62,661 nt of DNA from NCBI RefSeq assembly GCF_001684955.1, contig NZ_MAYF01000046.1, positions 1-62,661 on the forward strand. The letters run 5' to 3'. The notes beneath the pieces are model-generated. The model did not search any database, was not told the DNA's origin, and saw only the letters and a program-made list of their open reading frames with translations. Shown here in pieces: positions 8,178 through 16,634 of the stretch; position 1 is the first letter of the stretch, and every line of letters begins with the position of its first letter. The position numbers were made by a program, and so were the translations under genes. Source of the DNA: Chryseobacterium contaminans (GTDB lineage Bacteria; Bacteroidota; Bacteroidia; Flavobacteriales; Weeksellaceae).

Positions 8178-9806
8178 CTAGAAAATATAGTCTGTGCTTA
8201 AAAAATTGGAATCATGTTCCCTTACAATGGTATTCAGTAATTCTTTATTGGAATCTGTAAGTTTTGCAGCTACCAGTGATCTGATTGAAAATGAACGTAG
8301 GGCATCAAAAACAGAAAGTGTACCTTCTGCACTGTCTTTTCTTCCTGTAAATGGAAATACATCCGGACCACGCTGTGCCTGGCAATTGATATTGACACGG
8401 CTTACCAGGTTTACAAAAGGATCAATCAATCTTGCTACTTCCTGTGGGTCTTCACTGAAAATACTTACCTGCATTCCGTGGGAAGCATTCACCTGATATT
8501 CTATAGGTTCTTCAATATCTTCAAACGGAACTACCGGAATTACCGGACCGAACTGCTCTTCGTGATACAGTTTCATATCACTGTTTACAGGATAAACTAC
8601 TGCCGGAAAGACAAAAGATTCTTCTGTATAACCACCATCTTTATTTAAAACCGCAGCGCCTTTCTCTATAGCATCATCAATACATTCTTTCAGATAAGGA
8701 GGTTTATTCACTTCCGGAAGCGGGGTTACTTTCACCTCTTTTTCCCATGGCAGACCGGCTTTCAGAGCAGAAACAGCTTCACTCAGCTTTGCAGTAAATT
8801 CTGCTGCAATTTCTTTCTGCACAAAAATCAGTTTTAAAGCGGTACAACGCTGTCCGTTAAATGAAAGAGCTCCTAAAATACATTCGCTTACAGCCACATC
8901 AAGATTAGCATTTTTGGTAACAATAGCTGCATTTTTAGCATCTAAACTTAAAATTGCTCTTAAACGGTTTACTTTAGGATGCAATTTCTTCAATCCATTA
9001 GCTACTTTACTGGAACCAATAAACGCAAGTACATTGACTTTACCACTTTCCATAATAGGAGTGATGATTTCAGAACCTTTTCCGTATAAAGTGTTTACTG
9101 TTCCTTTCGGAAAGGCTTCCTTAAAAGCATTCAGCAAAGGATAATGTGCTAAGACTCCATGTTTGGGAAGCTTAAACAAGATGGTATTTCCCATAATCAA
9201 GGCTGGAATCAGCGTGGTAAAAATCTCATTCAAAGGATAATTAAAAGGCCCCATACTTAAAACCACACCCAACGGTGCTCTTCTGATCTGTGCAATGGTT
9301 CCTTCTGCCTGCTGGAAGCGGGAAGACTCTCTGTCCAGATCTTTTAATGCATCAATGGTTTGGTTGATATAATCTACAGTACGATCGAATTCTTTGGTGG
9401 AATCTGCCAGTGTTTTCCCAATTTCCCACATCAGCAATTTGATAATCAGATCACGCTGCTGGATCATCAGATACACAAATTTCTGCATACATTTGATTCT
9501 TCCTTCTACGGACATTGTTGGCCATTCACCCAAACCATTATCATAAGCCTTTACACATGCCTCAAGAACTTCCATGGCTTCTTCAGGCCCGATATTTGGG
9601 ATACTGCCCAATAGCTTTCTTTGTAAACCATTTTCTGTAGGGATACAGACTGGGGAATAAATATCCTGGGTTTCTCCTTTCCATTCTACCAGCTCACCAT
9701 TCAGAAGGTAGACTTTCTGGTGAATTTCGGGTACCTTATATTCTTCGGGGATTTCGTTTTCGCTTTTAAAAATATTGTGAAATAATGCATTGTTTGCTGA
9801 ACTCAT
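8178..9806 (-). CDS. NADP-dependent glyceraldehyde-3-phosphate dehydrogenase-like (GapN), ALDH superfamily
   Basis: A 542-residue aldehyde dehydrogenase superfamily protein resembling non-phosphorylating, NADP-dependent glyceraldehyde-3-phosphate dehydrogenase. The catalytic cysteine motif is intact (SFNGQRCTALK), as is the cofactor region (GPFNYPLNE, FIGSSKVA). The usual ELGGK motif that supplies the general-base glutamate reads SLDAK here, so that Glu is absent. The enzyme may still act, or have a changed chemistry. Monocistronic, with its own terminator. Confidence 0.82.
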   Translation of the reverse strand: MSSANNALFHNIFKSENEIPEEYKVPEIHQKVYLLNGELVEWKGETQDIYSPVCIPTENGLQRKLLGSIPNIGPEEAMEVLEACVKAYDNGLGEWPTMSVEGRIKCMQKFVYLMIQQRDLIIKLLMWEIGKTLADSTKEFDRTVDYINQTIDALKDLDRESSRFQQAEGTIAQIRRAPLGVVLSMGPFNYPLNEIFTTLIPALIMGNTILFKLPKHGVLAHYPLLNAFKEAFPKGTVNTLYGKGSEIITPIMESGKVNVLAFIGSSKVANGLKKLHPKVNRLRAILSLDAKNAAIVTKNANLDVAVSECILGALSFNGQRCTALKLIFVQKEIAAEFTAKLSEAVSALKAGLPWEKEVKVTPLPEVNKPPYLKECIDDAIEKGAAVLNKDGGYTEESFVFPAVVYPVNSDMKLYHEEQFGPVIPVVPFEDIEEPIEYQVNASHGMQVSIFSEDPQEVARLIDPFVNLVSRVNINCQAQRGPDVFPFTGRKDSAEGTLSVFDALRSFSIRSLVAAKLTDSNKELLNTIVREHDSNFLSTDYIF

Positions 9807-9977
9807 ATTTTTAGTATTTAATAATTTGAATCTAATTTTTGATAGAATAAAGGTAGATGTAAAAATTGATTTTAAGAATAATGGTTCAATAGATTTGCTC
9901 TATTTAAGAGCTATTTGAATGAAAATTAACCCAGCCAACTGAAAAAAACAATATTTTTGTTTAAAAATAAATTTTCA

Positions 9978-10550
9978 ATGTTTTCAAAAATAGTTTTCAG
10001 TACATTATTCTTTTTCTCAGCAATGGGTTTTGCTCAAAAATCTAAAGCCATCAACACTGTTTTGTTAAAAGGAACGCCTGTACGTACTTATTCCAAATTA
10101 CCGGAGGTAAACAAGCCGGCTCCTAAATTTACCCTTACAGATGTTAATATGAATGACCAGAGCCTGGATGCTTACAAAGGACGATATGTGATCCTTAATA
10201 TCTTTCCCAGCGTAGATACGGGAGTTTGTTCCGCATCTGTTCATCATTTCAATGAGGAGGCAGGAAACCTTCCCAACACGGTAGTTCTTTGTATTTCCAA
10301 AGATTTACCTTTTGCTCAGAAAAGATTCTGTGGAGCTGAAGGAATCAACAATGTGGTGATGCTTTCAGATTTCCGTTCTGATTTTGGTTGGAATTATGGG
10401 GTAGAAATGGTAGAATCTTCTATGAAAGGACTTCTCAGCAGAGCTGTTGTGGTGATTGACCCTTCTGGAACCATTATTTATGAAGAGCAGGTACCGGATA
10501 TCTCTCAGGAACCTAACTATGCTGCGGCTATTGCAGCTGTAAAAAATTAA
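9978..10550 (+). CDS. tpx: Exported thiol peroxidase (Tpx, peroxiredoxin)
   Basis: An atypical 2-Cys peroxiredoxin. It carries TLKGTPV-like N-terminal sequence (VLLKGTPVRTYSKLPEVNKPAPKF), the peroxidatic motif PSVDTGVCSASVHHFN and the resolving-cysteine region (AQKRFCGAEG). It reduces lipid and hydrogen peroxides with thioredoxin-like donors. Unlike the cytosolic enzyme it has a Sec signal peptide (MFSKIVFSTLFFFSAMGFAQ), so it should be periplasmic. The ATG at 9978 is chosen over an upstream TTG at 9957 because the signal peptide begins there. Confidence 0.92.
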   Translation: MFSKIVFSTLFFFSAMGFAQKSKAINTVLLKGTPVRTYSKLPEVNKPAPKFTLTDVNMNDQSLDAYKGRYVILNIFPSVDTGVCSASVHHFNEEAGNLPNTVVLCISKDLPFAQKRFCGAEGINNVVMLSDFRSDFGWNYGVEMVESSMKGLLSRAVVVIDPSGTIIYEEQVPDISQEPNYAAAIAAVKN

Positions 10551-10570
10551 ATTTTACTTTAAAATATTAA

Positions 10571-10605
10571 AAAATCTCCGGCGATCTTCGATCGCCGGAG
10601 ATTTT
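10571..10605. terminator. Bidirectional terminator, 16-bp perfect stem
   Basis: AAAATCTCCGGCGATC pairs with GATCGCCGGAGATTTT around a TTC triloop, between convergent tpx and the plug-like gene. A-tract and T-tract flanks let it work on both strands. Confidence 0.88.
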
Positions 10606-10613
10606 TATTTTTA

Positions 10614-11195
10614 TTATCTGCGTTTCTTTTTCTTCTTAGTTGTAATTACAATTACCCCGTTTTTAGCTTCTTTACCATACTTTTCTACTGCGTCTTTCGC
10701 TGAAAGGCTGTTAACAGTTTCAATTGTTTCTGGATTTATTACGCGCAATTCTTCCAAAGAAATCTTTTTACCATCCAGTAAAACCAGTGGTCTGTTTTCC
10801 GGAGTTAAGACAGGAGCCCCGATTCTTACAGATGGATTCCTATTAAAACTATCAGTTGAAATTACACTCATGTTGACTCCCGGTACTTTTTCCGGAGGTT
10901 GAATTTCTCCGAGCTTTATTTCCTGTGCATTCATTGTAGCAACAAAGCTTCCAAATGTTAACAGTCCCAATGCCAGTTTACTCCCTAATGAAAAGTTCAG
11001 GTTTATTCCTAATTGATCTTCCCGAAATCTTCCACAGATATCTTTATTGAAATCAAAAGTATTAATAAGTTCTTCATCTGAAAAACTTGTAAAATCATAA
11101 ACTGTTTTTGAGCAAACAGAACAGAATTTTCCTTTTTCATCAGTTGTCATATTATTCCAGTTTTCATGACAGGGTTTTGGAATGGTGATTTTCAT
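10614..11195 (-). CDS. CxxC-motif membrane protein with TonB-receptor plug-like C-terminus
   Basis: About 193 residues from the start at MKITIPKPCHENW. The N-terminal part has a family-typical cysteine cluster (CHENWNNMTTDEKGKFCSVC and later C). A hydrophobic segment follows (LGSKLALGLLTFGSFVATM). The C-terminal half resembles a TonB-dependent receptor plug (LLDGKKISLEELRVINPETI, KYGKEAKNGVIVITTKKK). The start at 11195 is preferred to 11303 because homologous Flavobacterial proteins begin with this motif (recalled, not searched). Function unknown. Confidence 0.7.
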   Translation of the reverse strand: MKITIPKPCHENWNNMTTDEKGKFCSVCSKTVYDFTSFSDEELINTFDFNKDICGRFREDQLGINLNFSLGSKLALGLLTFGSFVATMNAQEIKLGEIQPPEKVPGVNMSVISTDSFNRNPSVRIGAPVLTPENRPLVLLDGKKISLEELRVINPETIETVNSLSAKDAVEKYGKEAKNGVIVITTKKKKKRR

Positions 11196-11290
11196 AGCAG
11201 GTCTTTTATGTATAAAGATGCTTTGGGAATGAAAAAGGTTGGAAACGATTTTGGTGTTTTGTACAAATAGCAGATTTCTACTGGAATTAA

Positions 11291-11548
11291 TACGAAGTTT
11301 CAAGCTTTATTAAACAATTTAGAAAAGAAAACTGTTCAGTCTGTACGATTAATATTTTCGACTCAGAATCAATCAAAGATTTAATAGATGTATATCCGTT
11401 AAGTAAAACCGAATATCTAAAATTTGCAGATCATTTTGTAGCGACTTCTACATTTGATGCCCCCAAATTAATTGCCTTTTATCCTCTTCAGGATTTACAA
11501 TATAAAGAGTATGGTGGAAAAAATTTTAAAGAGCAAAAGATGAAATAA
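11291..11548 (+). pseudogene. Possible C-terminal gene remnant without start codon
   Basis: An 85-codon open frame with no ATG at its beginning, ending at TAA 11546-11548. It reads as ordinary protein, for example NCSVCTINIFDSESIKDLID and APKLIAFYPLQDLQYKEYGG. It lies between the plug-like gene and a small hypothetical gene. It may be the 3' end of a decayed gene. No family recognised. Confidence 0.4.
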
Positions 11549-11609
11549 AGTTTATCATTAATACCTACCACAAAAAATAAATTATTACAAATAATATAAA
11601 CATAGGTTC

Positions 11610-11625
11610 GGAATCTAGCGATTCC
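11610..11625. other. Small palindrome just upstream of a start codon
   Basis: GGAATC, TAGC loop, GATTCC, ending 7 bases before the ATG at 11633. It could mask translation initiation or be a dispersed repeat fragment. Confidence 0.4.
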
Positions 11626-11632
11626 AATTAAA

Positions 11633-11962
11633 ATGTTAACTTGGCATTATAGAATGCTATCAATGGGATTTGAATATAAATTAAAAGCTAAGTTTACAGA
11701 CAAACAAACTTCTGAAATTCAGAATTTACTGGGAAATTCTGATCTTTTTGAAAAAAAACATGAATATGCTCATCAGCTGTTCTGGGATTTCAGGTATGCA
11801 GAAAATACGGGGAAAATACCTAATATCAGTATTATTTTTGAGAAGGATGGTATTTATATCTGCCAATGGGGTTCTTCTTATGCTTGGACAGATCTTGATG
11901 AGTTGAAAAACTACATAGAAAATGAACAAATAGAATACGAGCTTATTGATTACCAAGAATAA
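11633..11962 (+). CDS. Small hypothetical protein
   Basis: Up to 109 residues; alternative Met starts at residues 8 and 11 (MGFEYKLKAKFTD) are as likely. It is soluble and acidic towards the C-terminus, with aromatic stretches (LFWDFRYAE, IYICQWGSSYAWTDLDELK). No family recognised. It ends at an inverted repeat that could act as its terminator. Codon use looks ordinary, so it is probably a real gene. Confidence 0.6.
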   Translation: MLTWHYRMLSMGFEYKLKAKFTDKQTSEIQNLLGNSDLFEKKHEYAHQLFWDFRYAENTGKIPNISIIFEKDGIYICQWGSSYAWTDLDELKNYIENEQIEYELIDYQE

Positions 11963-11976
11963 TAATTATAATAGCC

Positions 11977-12010
11977 ACTAATTCACGAATAAAATCATCC
12001 GTGAATTAGT
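11977..12010. terminator. Inverted repeat/terminator of a dispersed type
   Basis: ACTAATTCACG pairs with CGTGAATTAGT, extended by imperfect TAGC/GCTA, with an A/T-rich tail. A diverged relative (GCCACTAATGCATGA with TCATGCATTCGTAGC) is at 19017-19107, so this belongs to a dispersed intergenic repeat family. Confidence 0.6.
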
Positions 12011-12088
12011 AGCTAAAAAATACTTGCTAAAAATTTTTGATTTTCTTTCACCTTAAAGATTCATGCTTTTGTAATTTTTCAACAAAAG

Positions 12089-12850
12089 CTAAATTTCCAT
12101 CAACATTTCCCCATCCTTCAAAACCATATACTCCTGCCCTACTTCCTCAGAAACTCTTTCCAAATCATTCCCATTAAACAATTGCGGGATATAGCATTTC
12201 TCATGAGTAAACAATCCATAATGTATTGGCACCAGCTTCTTAGCATGCAAAAGATGAGCTGCGGCAAAGGCCTCTTTTAGATTAAGAGAAGCCGGAACCG
12301 GGCTGTATTCCAAACCAATAATCTCAAAATTGACCACCACACCATTCACAGGTAAAAATGCGTAATCTATATCTTTATTTTCTTTTCCAAGCCTCCAGAA
12401 TTGATTATGCCAGATGGTATCTCCACCATGAAAGATCTTATTGGTTGCATCTTCCACTATCCAGGAAGATTGAATTTCCCCTACTCCATCCATCGCAAAT
12501 ACAGGCTTGAAGGTGATTCCGTTTTCAGTGAAGGTTTCGTCCAGATTCAGAACTACTATTTCAACATTTTCCACATGTTTTCTAACCCATGGTTCCAGCT
12601 CTGAATACACAATTAATTTTCCATCCTGTTTCAGACATTTTTTGATAACACCTTTATCAAAATGATCTAAATGTAAATGGGTAAACAGGATATAATCTGC
12701 CTTTAAATGATCTGAAAACGTTATCACTTGTTCTACAGCATCTCCTAAAACGGGTTTATAATAGGAGAAATCCTCCACTGCATCTATCAAAATGGTTTTG
12801 TTGTTGAAGATCAGCTTTATTCCTGCCCAGTTTAATTTTTGTATTTCCAT
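12089..12850 (-). CDS. MBL-fold metal-dependent hydrolase (UlaG/YtkL-like)
   Basis: About 253 residues from the start MEIQKLNWAGIKL. The metallo-beta-lactamase signature FTHLHLDHFDKG is present, with further ligand motifs FHGGDTIWH and PIHYGLFTHE, as in the UlaG-like group of hydrolases. The substrate is unknown. The longer frame to 12895 (starting MTSPPEVF) adds 15 residues unlike the family N-terminus and is not preferred. It is followed downstream only by the hairpin shared with the previous gene. Confidence 0.82.
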   Translation of the reverse strand: MEIQKLNWAGIKLIFNNKTILIDAVEDFSYYKPVLGDAVEQVITFSDHLKADYILFTHLHLDHFDKGVIKKCLKQDGKLIVYSELEPWVRKHVENVEIVVLNLDETFTENGITFKPVFAMDGVGEIQSSWIVEDATNKIFHGGDTIWHNQFWRLGKENKDIDYAFLPVNGVVVNFEIIGLEYSPVPASLNLKEAFAAAHLLHAKKLVPIHYGLFTHEKCYIPQLFNGNDLERVSEEVGQEYMVLKDGEMLMEI

Positions 12851-13050
12851 AATTTCTTTTTTTACAAAGGAAAAGACTTCAGGAGGGCTAGTCAATAAAC
12901 AAAAGTTAATTAATTAGGGATGGAAGAGTAATGACGGAAGTTCATTATTATCCTATAATTTCTGATAGTTTTTTGAATAATGAAGAATCTAAATCTTTTT
13001 TAAGCCCAAAGATTTAAAATATTTTGATGTTATATTCTAAGGAGGCAAAG

Positions 13051-13152
13051 ATGCCGGCAAAGCCGTTGACTAAGCTAATGATAACAGCACGCTTCATCAA
13101 ATCGATTGAAAATCGATCCACCCTTTGCTCGCTTAAAATAATACGTATTTAA
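13051..13152 (+). CDS. Candidate 33-residue micro-ORF, repeat copy 1
   Basis: Starts with ATG behind a perfect Shine-Dalgarno AAGGAGG at 13039-13045 and ends at TAA. The peptide is basic (MPAKPLTKLMITARF at its start, ending SLKIIRI). Two near-identical copies follow at 281-base intervals. Bacteroidota rarely rely on Shine-Dalgarno sequences, so the strong one is striking, but the frame may simply be chance inside a DNA repeat. Confidence 0.25.
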   Translation: MPAKPLTKLMITARFIKSIENRSTLCSLKIIRI

Positions 13153-13331
13153 AATTGAAACTTTGCGTTTATAAAAAGCAGAATAATACCGCTCATTAAA
13201 ATGTGAGAATCAATAGAGAAGTTAATTGCTACCCCGTGATTTCTGATAGTTTTTTGAATTGATGAAGAGTCTAAATCTTTTTTAAATGCAAAGATTTAAA
13301 ATATTTTGATGTTATATTTAAGGAGGTAAAG

Positions 13332-13433
13332 ATGCCGGCAAAGCCGTTGACTAAGCTAATGATAACAGCACGCTTCATCAAATCGATTGAAAATCGATCC
13401 ACCCTTCGCTCGCTTAAAATAATACGTATTTAA
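13332..13433 (+). CDS. Candidate 33-residue micro-ORF, repeat copy 2
   Basis: Same frame as copy 1 with AAGGAGG upstream; one amino acid change near residue 25 (Cys to Arg; TGC to CGC). Frame and stop are preserved. Confidence 0.25.
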   Translation: MPAKPLTKLMITARFIKSIENRSTLRSLKIIRI

Positions 13434-13612
13434 AATTGAAACTTTGCGTTTATAAAAAGCAGAATAATACCGCTCATTAAAATGTGAGAATCAATAGAGA
13501 AGTTAATTGCTACCCCGTAATTACTGATAGTTTTTTGAATTGATGAAGAGTCTAAATCTTTTTTAAACGCAAAGATTTAAAATATTTTGATGTTATATTT
13601 AAGGAGGTAAAG

Positions 13613-13714
13613 ATGCCGGCAAAGCCGTTGACTAAGCTAATGATAACAACACGCTTCATCAAATCGATTGAAAATCGATCCACCCTTTGCTCGCTTAAAA
13701 TAATACGTATTTAA
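13613..13714 (+). CDS. Candidate 33-residue micro-ORF, repeat copy 3
   Basis: Same frame as copy 1 with AAGGAGG upstream; one amino acid change at residue 13 (Ala to Thr; GCA to ACA). Frame and stop are preserved. Confidence 0.25.
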   Translation: MPAKPLTKLMITTRFIKSIENRSTLCSLKIIRI

Positions 13715-13823
13715 AATTGAAACTTTGCGTTAAAATCATCTCCCACAAATTTCGCAGATTACACAGATACAATGACTGTAACCTTGATATAACTTCCCGC
13801 TTTCATCTTCAATCTTCCAGTCC

Positions 13824-14366
13824 CTAACTAATCCTCTTTCTGATCCTGCTTAAAGAGATCGGAGTAATTCCAATATAGGAAGCCAGATATTTTAAAGGAA
13901 TATTCTGAATATAATGTGGCTTGTTGGCTAACAGATATTCGTAAAGGTCCTGTGGAGTGTTTTTGAGTAAAAGCATTTCCCTTTTCATAGCAGCATTTAA
14001 TTTTCTGCTCAGGTAGTAGTTTTGTACAAAGCGGCATTCGGGGTTTACAGTGAACATTTTCTTTACTTCATCCAAAGTAATTTCCCAGGCAAGACCACTG
14101 CTGATGGATTCATAAATTCCTTCAGAACCTTTATTTCCAACGGTAAAAATGTCACCGGGAAAGTAGAATTCTGCACACACTTCAGTTTCTATATCTGAGG
14201 TGCTGTTGATATAATATTTACGGACAAGCCCATCTTCAAGAAGATAGGCTTTATGGTCCGAGAATATGTTTTTCTTTGAAAACTCAACCTCAGCAAATTT
14301 TCCCCAAACAGGATCACTATCCTCTACATTGAGGTGTGAAAATAGTTTCTTATTAATGCTTGCCAA
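13824..14366 (-). CDS. Crp/Fnr family transcriptional regulator
   Basis: A 180-residue Crp/Fnr-type regulator. The N-terminal cyclic-nucleotide-binding-like beta barrel (YLLEDGLVRKYYIN, FYFPGDIFTV) has no recognisable cysteine cluster or cNMP phosphate-binding cassette. The C-terminal helix-turn-helix reads PLKYLASYIGITPISLSRIRK. It starts 18 bases after the urocanase stop on the same strand, so it is probably co-transcribed with hutU and might respond to histidine catabolism, although the location alone cannot show this. Confidence 0.88.
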   Translation of the reverse strand: MASINKKLFSHLNVEDSDPVWGKFAEVEFSKKNIFSDHKAYLLEDGLVRKYYINSTSDIETEVCAEFYFPGDIFTVGNKGSEGIYESISSGLAWEITLDEVKKMFTVNPECRFVQNYYLSRKLNAAMKREMLLLKNTPQDLYEYLLANKPHYIQNIPLKYLASYIGITPISLSRIRKRIS

Positions 14367-14384
14367 TGCTGAATTCTTTATTGT

Positions 14385-16370
14385 TTACAGTAAATTTTCA
14401 TCTACAAGGTTCGGAAGTGTTACCTTTAAGTTAGGTTCAACTTCCATGGCTCTTTTAATGGCGAAAATAGCGCCTTCATTTCTGGCCCAGCTTCTTCTTG
14501 AGATTCCATTGTTAACGTCCCAAAAAAGCATAGACTTTAATCTTCTGTCGGCATCTTCACTACCATCCAGCAGCATTCCGAAACCTCCGTTGATAACTTC
14601 TCCCCAGCCTACTCCACCACCATTGTGGATAGAAACCCAGGTTGCTCCACGGAAACTGTCACCAATTACGTTATGAATTGCCATATCTGCAGTAAATCTT
14701 GAGCCGTCATAGATATTGGAAGTCTCTCTGTAAGGAGAATCTGTTCCAGAAACATCATGATGGTCTCTTCCCAATACTACAGGCCCAATTTCACCATTTT
14801 TAATTGCTTTGTTGAAGGCTTCTGCAATTTTCATTCTTCCTTCTGCATCAGCATATAGGATTCTTGCCTGTGAACCTACTACCAGCTTATTTTCCTGTGC
14901 TCCTTTGATCCACTGGATATTATCCTTCATCTGCTGTTGGATCTCTTCCGGAGAATTTTTGATCATTTCCTCTAAAACGGCACATGCAATATCATCGGTT
15001 TTTTGTAGATCTTCCGGTTTTCCGCTTGTACATACCCAACGGAACGGCCCAAAACCATAATCGAAACACATTGGTCCCATAATATCCTGAACATAACTCG
15101 GATATTTAAATTCTCTCCCTAATGTTGGATTTTCTGACATTACATCCGCTCCGGCTCTTGAAGCTTCCAGTAAGAAAGCATTTCCATAATCGAAGAAATA
15201 GGTTCCTTTTTCTGTATGTTTATTGATGGCGGCAGCATGTCTTCTTAATGTTTCCTGAACTTTTTCCTTGAATAATTCAGGATCTTCAGCCATCATTCTA
15301 TTGGATTCTTCAAAACTTTGCCCTACCGGATAATATCCTCCAGCCCAAGGATTGTGAAGAGAAGTCTGGTCTGAACCGATATCAATTCTTAAATTTTCCT
15401 GGTCAAATTTTTCCCAAACATCTACAACATTTCCAAGGTAAGCCAAAGAAACTGTTTCTTTATTCTCTTGTGCTTCTCTTACTCTTTTTACCAATGCATC
15501 AAGTTCTTCATGAATTTCGTTCACCCATTTCTGATCGTGACGGATTTTGGTAATTTTTGGATTTACTTCAGCACATACTGTAACACAACCGGCAATATTT
15601 CCTGCTTTTGGCTGAGCTCCACTCATTCCACCTAATCCGGAAGTTACAAACAGACCTCCTTTAGGATCTTTATTGATCTTTCTGAAAGCATTTAAAGCAG
15701 TGATCGTAGTTCCGTGAACAATTCCCTGTGGACCGATGTACATATAACTTCCTGCGGTCATTTGTCCATATTGAGTCACTCCAAGAGCGTTAAATTTCTC
15801 CCAATCATCCGGTTTAGAATAATTAGGAATCATCATTCCATTGGTTACTACTACTCTTGGTGCATCTTTATGAGACGGGAATAATCCCATCGGATGTCCT
15901 GAATACATCACCAACGTTTGCTCATTGGTCATTTCAGACAGATATTTCATCGTCAACAGATATTGTGCCCAGTTGGAGAACACAGCTCCATTTCCGCCAT
16001 ACGTAATCAATTCATGAGGGTGTTGAGCTACTGCATAATCCAAATTATTCTGGATCATCAGCATAATGGCTTTGGCCTGCTCTGATTTTCCCGGATACTC
16101 TTCAATAGATCTTGCTTTCATTTCATAATCCGGACGGAAACGATACATATAAATTCTTCCGTAATCCTCCAATTCCTGTTTAAATTCAGGAATTAATTCT
16201 GCATGAAATTGAGGATCGAAATAGCGTAAAGCATTCTTTAATGCCAGTTTTTTTTCTTCTTCTCCTAAAATTTCTTTACGCTTTGGAGCATGGTTAATAT
16301 TGGTCTCGTATGGTTTTGGTTGTGGCAGCTGATTAGGAATCCCCTGCTGTATCTGTTCTTGAAATGTCAT
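14385..16370 (-). CDS. hutU: Urocanate hydratase (long Bacteroidota form)
   Basis: Converts urocanate to 4-imidazolone-5-propionate with tightly bound NAD+, the second step of histidine breakdown; cytosolic. About 661 residues, longer than the roughly 555-residue proteobacterial enzyme, as is usual in Flavobacteria. Key motifs: YSGHPMGLFP, GLGGMSGAQPKAGN, and the region around the active-site cysteine, GFGPFRWVCTSG. The start at MTFQEQIQQG is preferred to the frame start 30 bases upstream. No hutH, hutI or hutG lies nearby, so the pathway genes are dispersed. Confidence 0.95.
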   Translation of the reverse strand: MTFQEQIQQGIPNQLPQPKPYETNINHAPKRKEILGEEEKKLALKNALRYFDPQFHAELIPEFKQELEDYGRIYMYRFRPDYEMKARSIEEYPGKSEQAKAIMLMIQNNLDYAVAQHPHELITYGGNGAVFSNWAQYLLTMKYLSEMTNEQTLVMYSGHPMGLFPSHKDAPRVVVTNGMMIPNYSKPDDWEKFNALGVTQYGQMTAGSYMYIGPQGIVHGTTITALNAFRKINKDPKGGLFVTSGLGGMSGAQPKAGNIAGCVTVCAEVNPKITKIRHDQKWVNEIHEELDALVKRVREAQENKETVSLAYLGNVVDVWEKFDQENLRIDIGSDQTSLHNPWAGGYYPVGQSFEESNRMMAEDPELFKEKVQETLRRHAAAINKHTEKGTYFFDYGNAFLLEASRAGADVMSENPTLGREFKYPSYVQDIMGPMCFDYGFGPFRWVCTSGKPEDLQKTDDIACAVLEEMIKNSPEEIQQQMKDNIQWIKGAQENKLVVGSQARILYADAEGRMKIAEAFNKAIKNGEIGPVVLGRDHHDVSGTDSPYRETSNIYDGSRFTADMAIHNVIGDSFRGATWVSIHNGGGVGWGEVINGGFGMLLDGSEDADRRLKSMLFWDVNNGISRRSWARNEGAIFAIKRAMEVEPNLKVTLPNLVDENLL

Positions 16371-16562
16371 ATTGCTATTTAAAGTTCTATGTTTACACAA
16401 TGTTTGAAGTTTTAAAGATATTCAAATTATGAAATATAGGCAACAAAAGAGCGGAAAAGCAATGTGCATAAAAAGGAATAAAGAAAAAAACTGATTATCA
16501 ATCCTGTAAAATATAAACAACAGCTATTTTAAATACTATATTTGAATAGGCACACTCATATT

Positions 16563-16620
16563 CCCCTCCGCTGGAGGGGTGGATTTCAAAATTCAAGGAA
16601 TTTTGAAAGACGGGGTGGTT
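16563..16620. repeat. Left inverted end of DUF559 element (double hairpin)
   Basis: Outer hairpin CCCCTCC-GCT-GGAGGGG, then TGGA, then an A/T hairpin (TTCAAAATTC-AAG-GAATTTTGAA), then GACGGGGTGGTT next to the gene. It is the reverse complement of the right end except in the A/T hairpin, where both arms differ but pairing is kept. Confidence 0.9.
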
Positions 16621-16634
16621 AAAATAACACACAA

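Larger units (their letters stand above)
12953..13733. repeat. 281-bp tandem repeat array, about 2.8 copies
   Basis: Three tandem units with a period of exactly 281 bases (landmark ATGCCGGCAA at 13051, 13332 and 13613). The third copy breaks off after GAAACTTTGCGTT. Copies differ at only a few bases. Each unit contains hairpins CGGC-AAA-GCCG and ATCGATT-GAA-AATCGAT, the palindrome AATACGTATT, and AAGGAGG five bases before an ATG that opens a 33-codon frame. The remainder to 13823 has only common intergenic sequence. Confidence 0.95.

Noticed and set aside
11601..11625. tRNA-like GGTTCG segment
   Set aside because: Only a 6-bp palindrome; no cloverleaf can be drawn around it.
12953..13733. 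Possible CRISPR array
   Set aside because: Unit of 281 bases is repeated without variable spacers; no cas genes in the window.
13741..13823. Promoter or RNA gene after the tandem array
   Set aside because: Only a common intergenic CGCAGATTACACAGAT-type repeat is seen.
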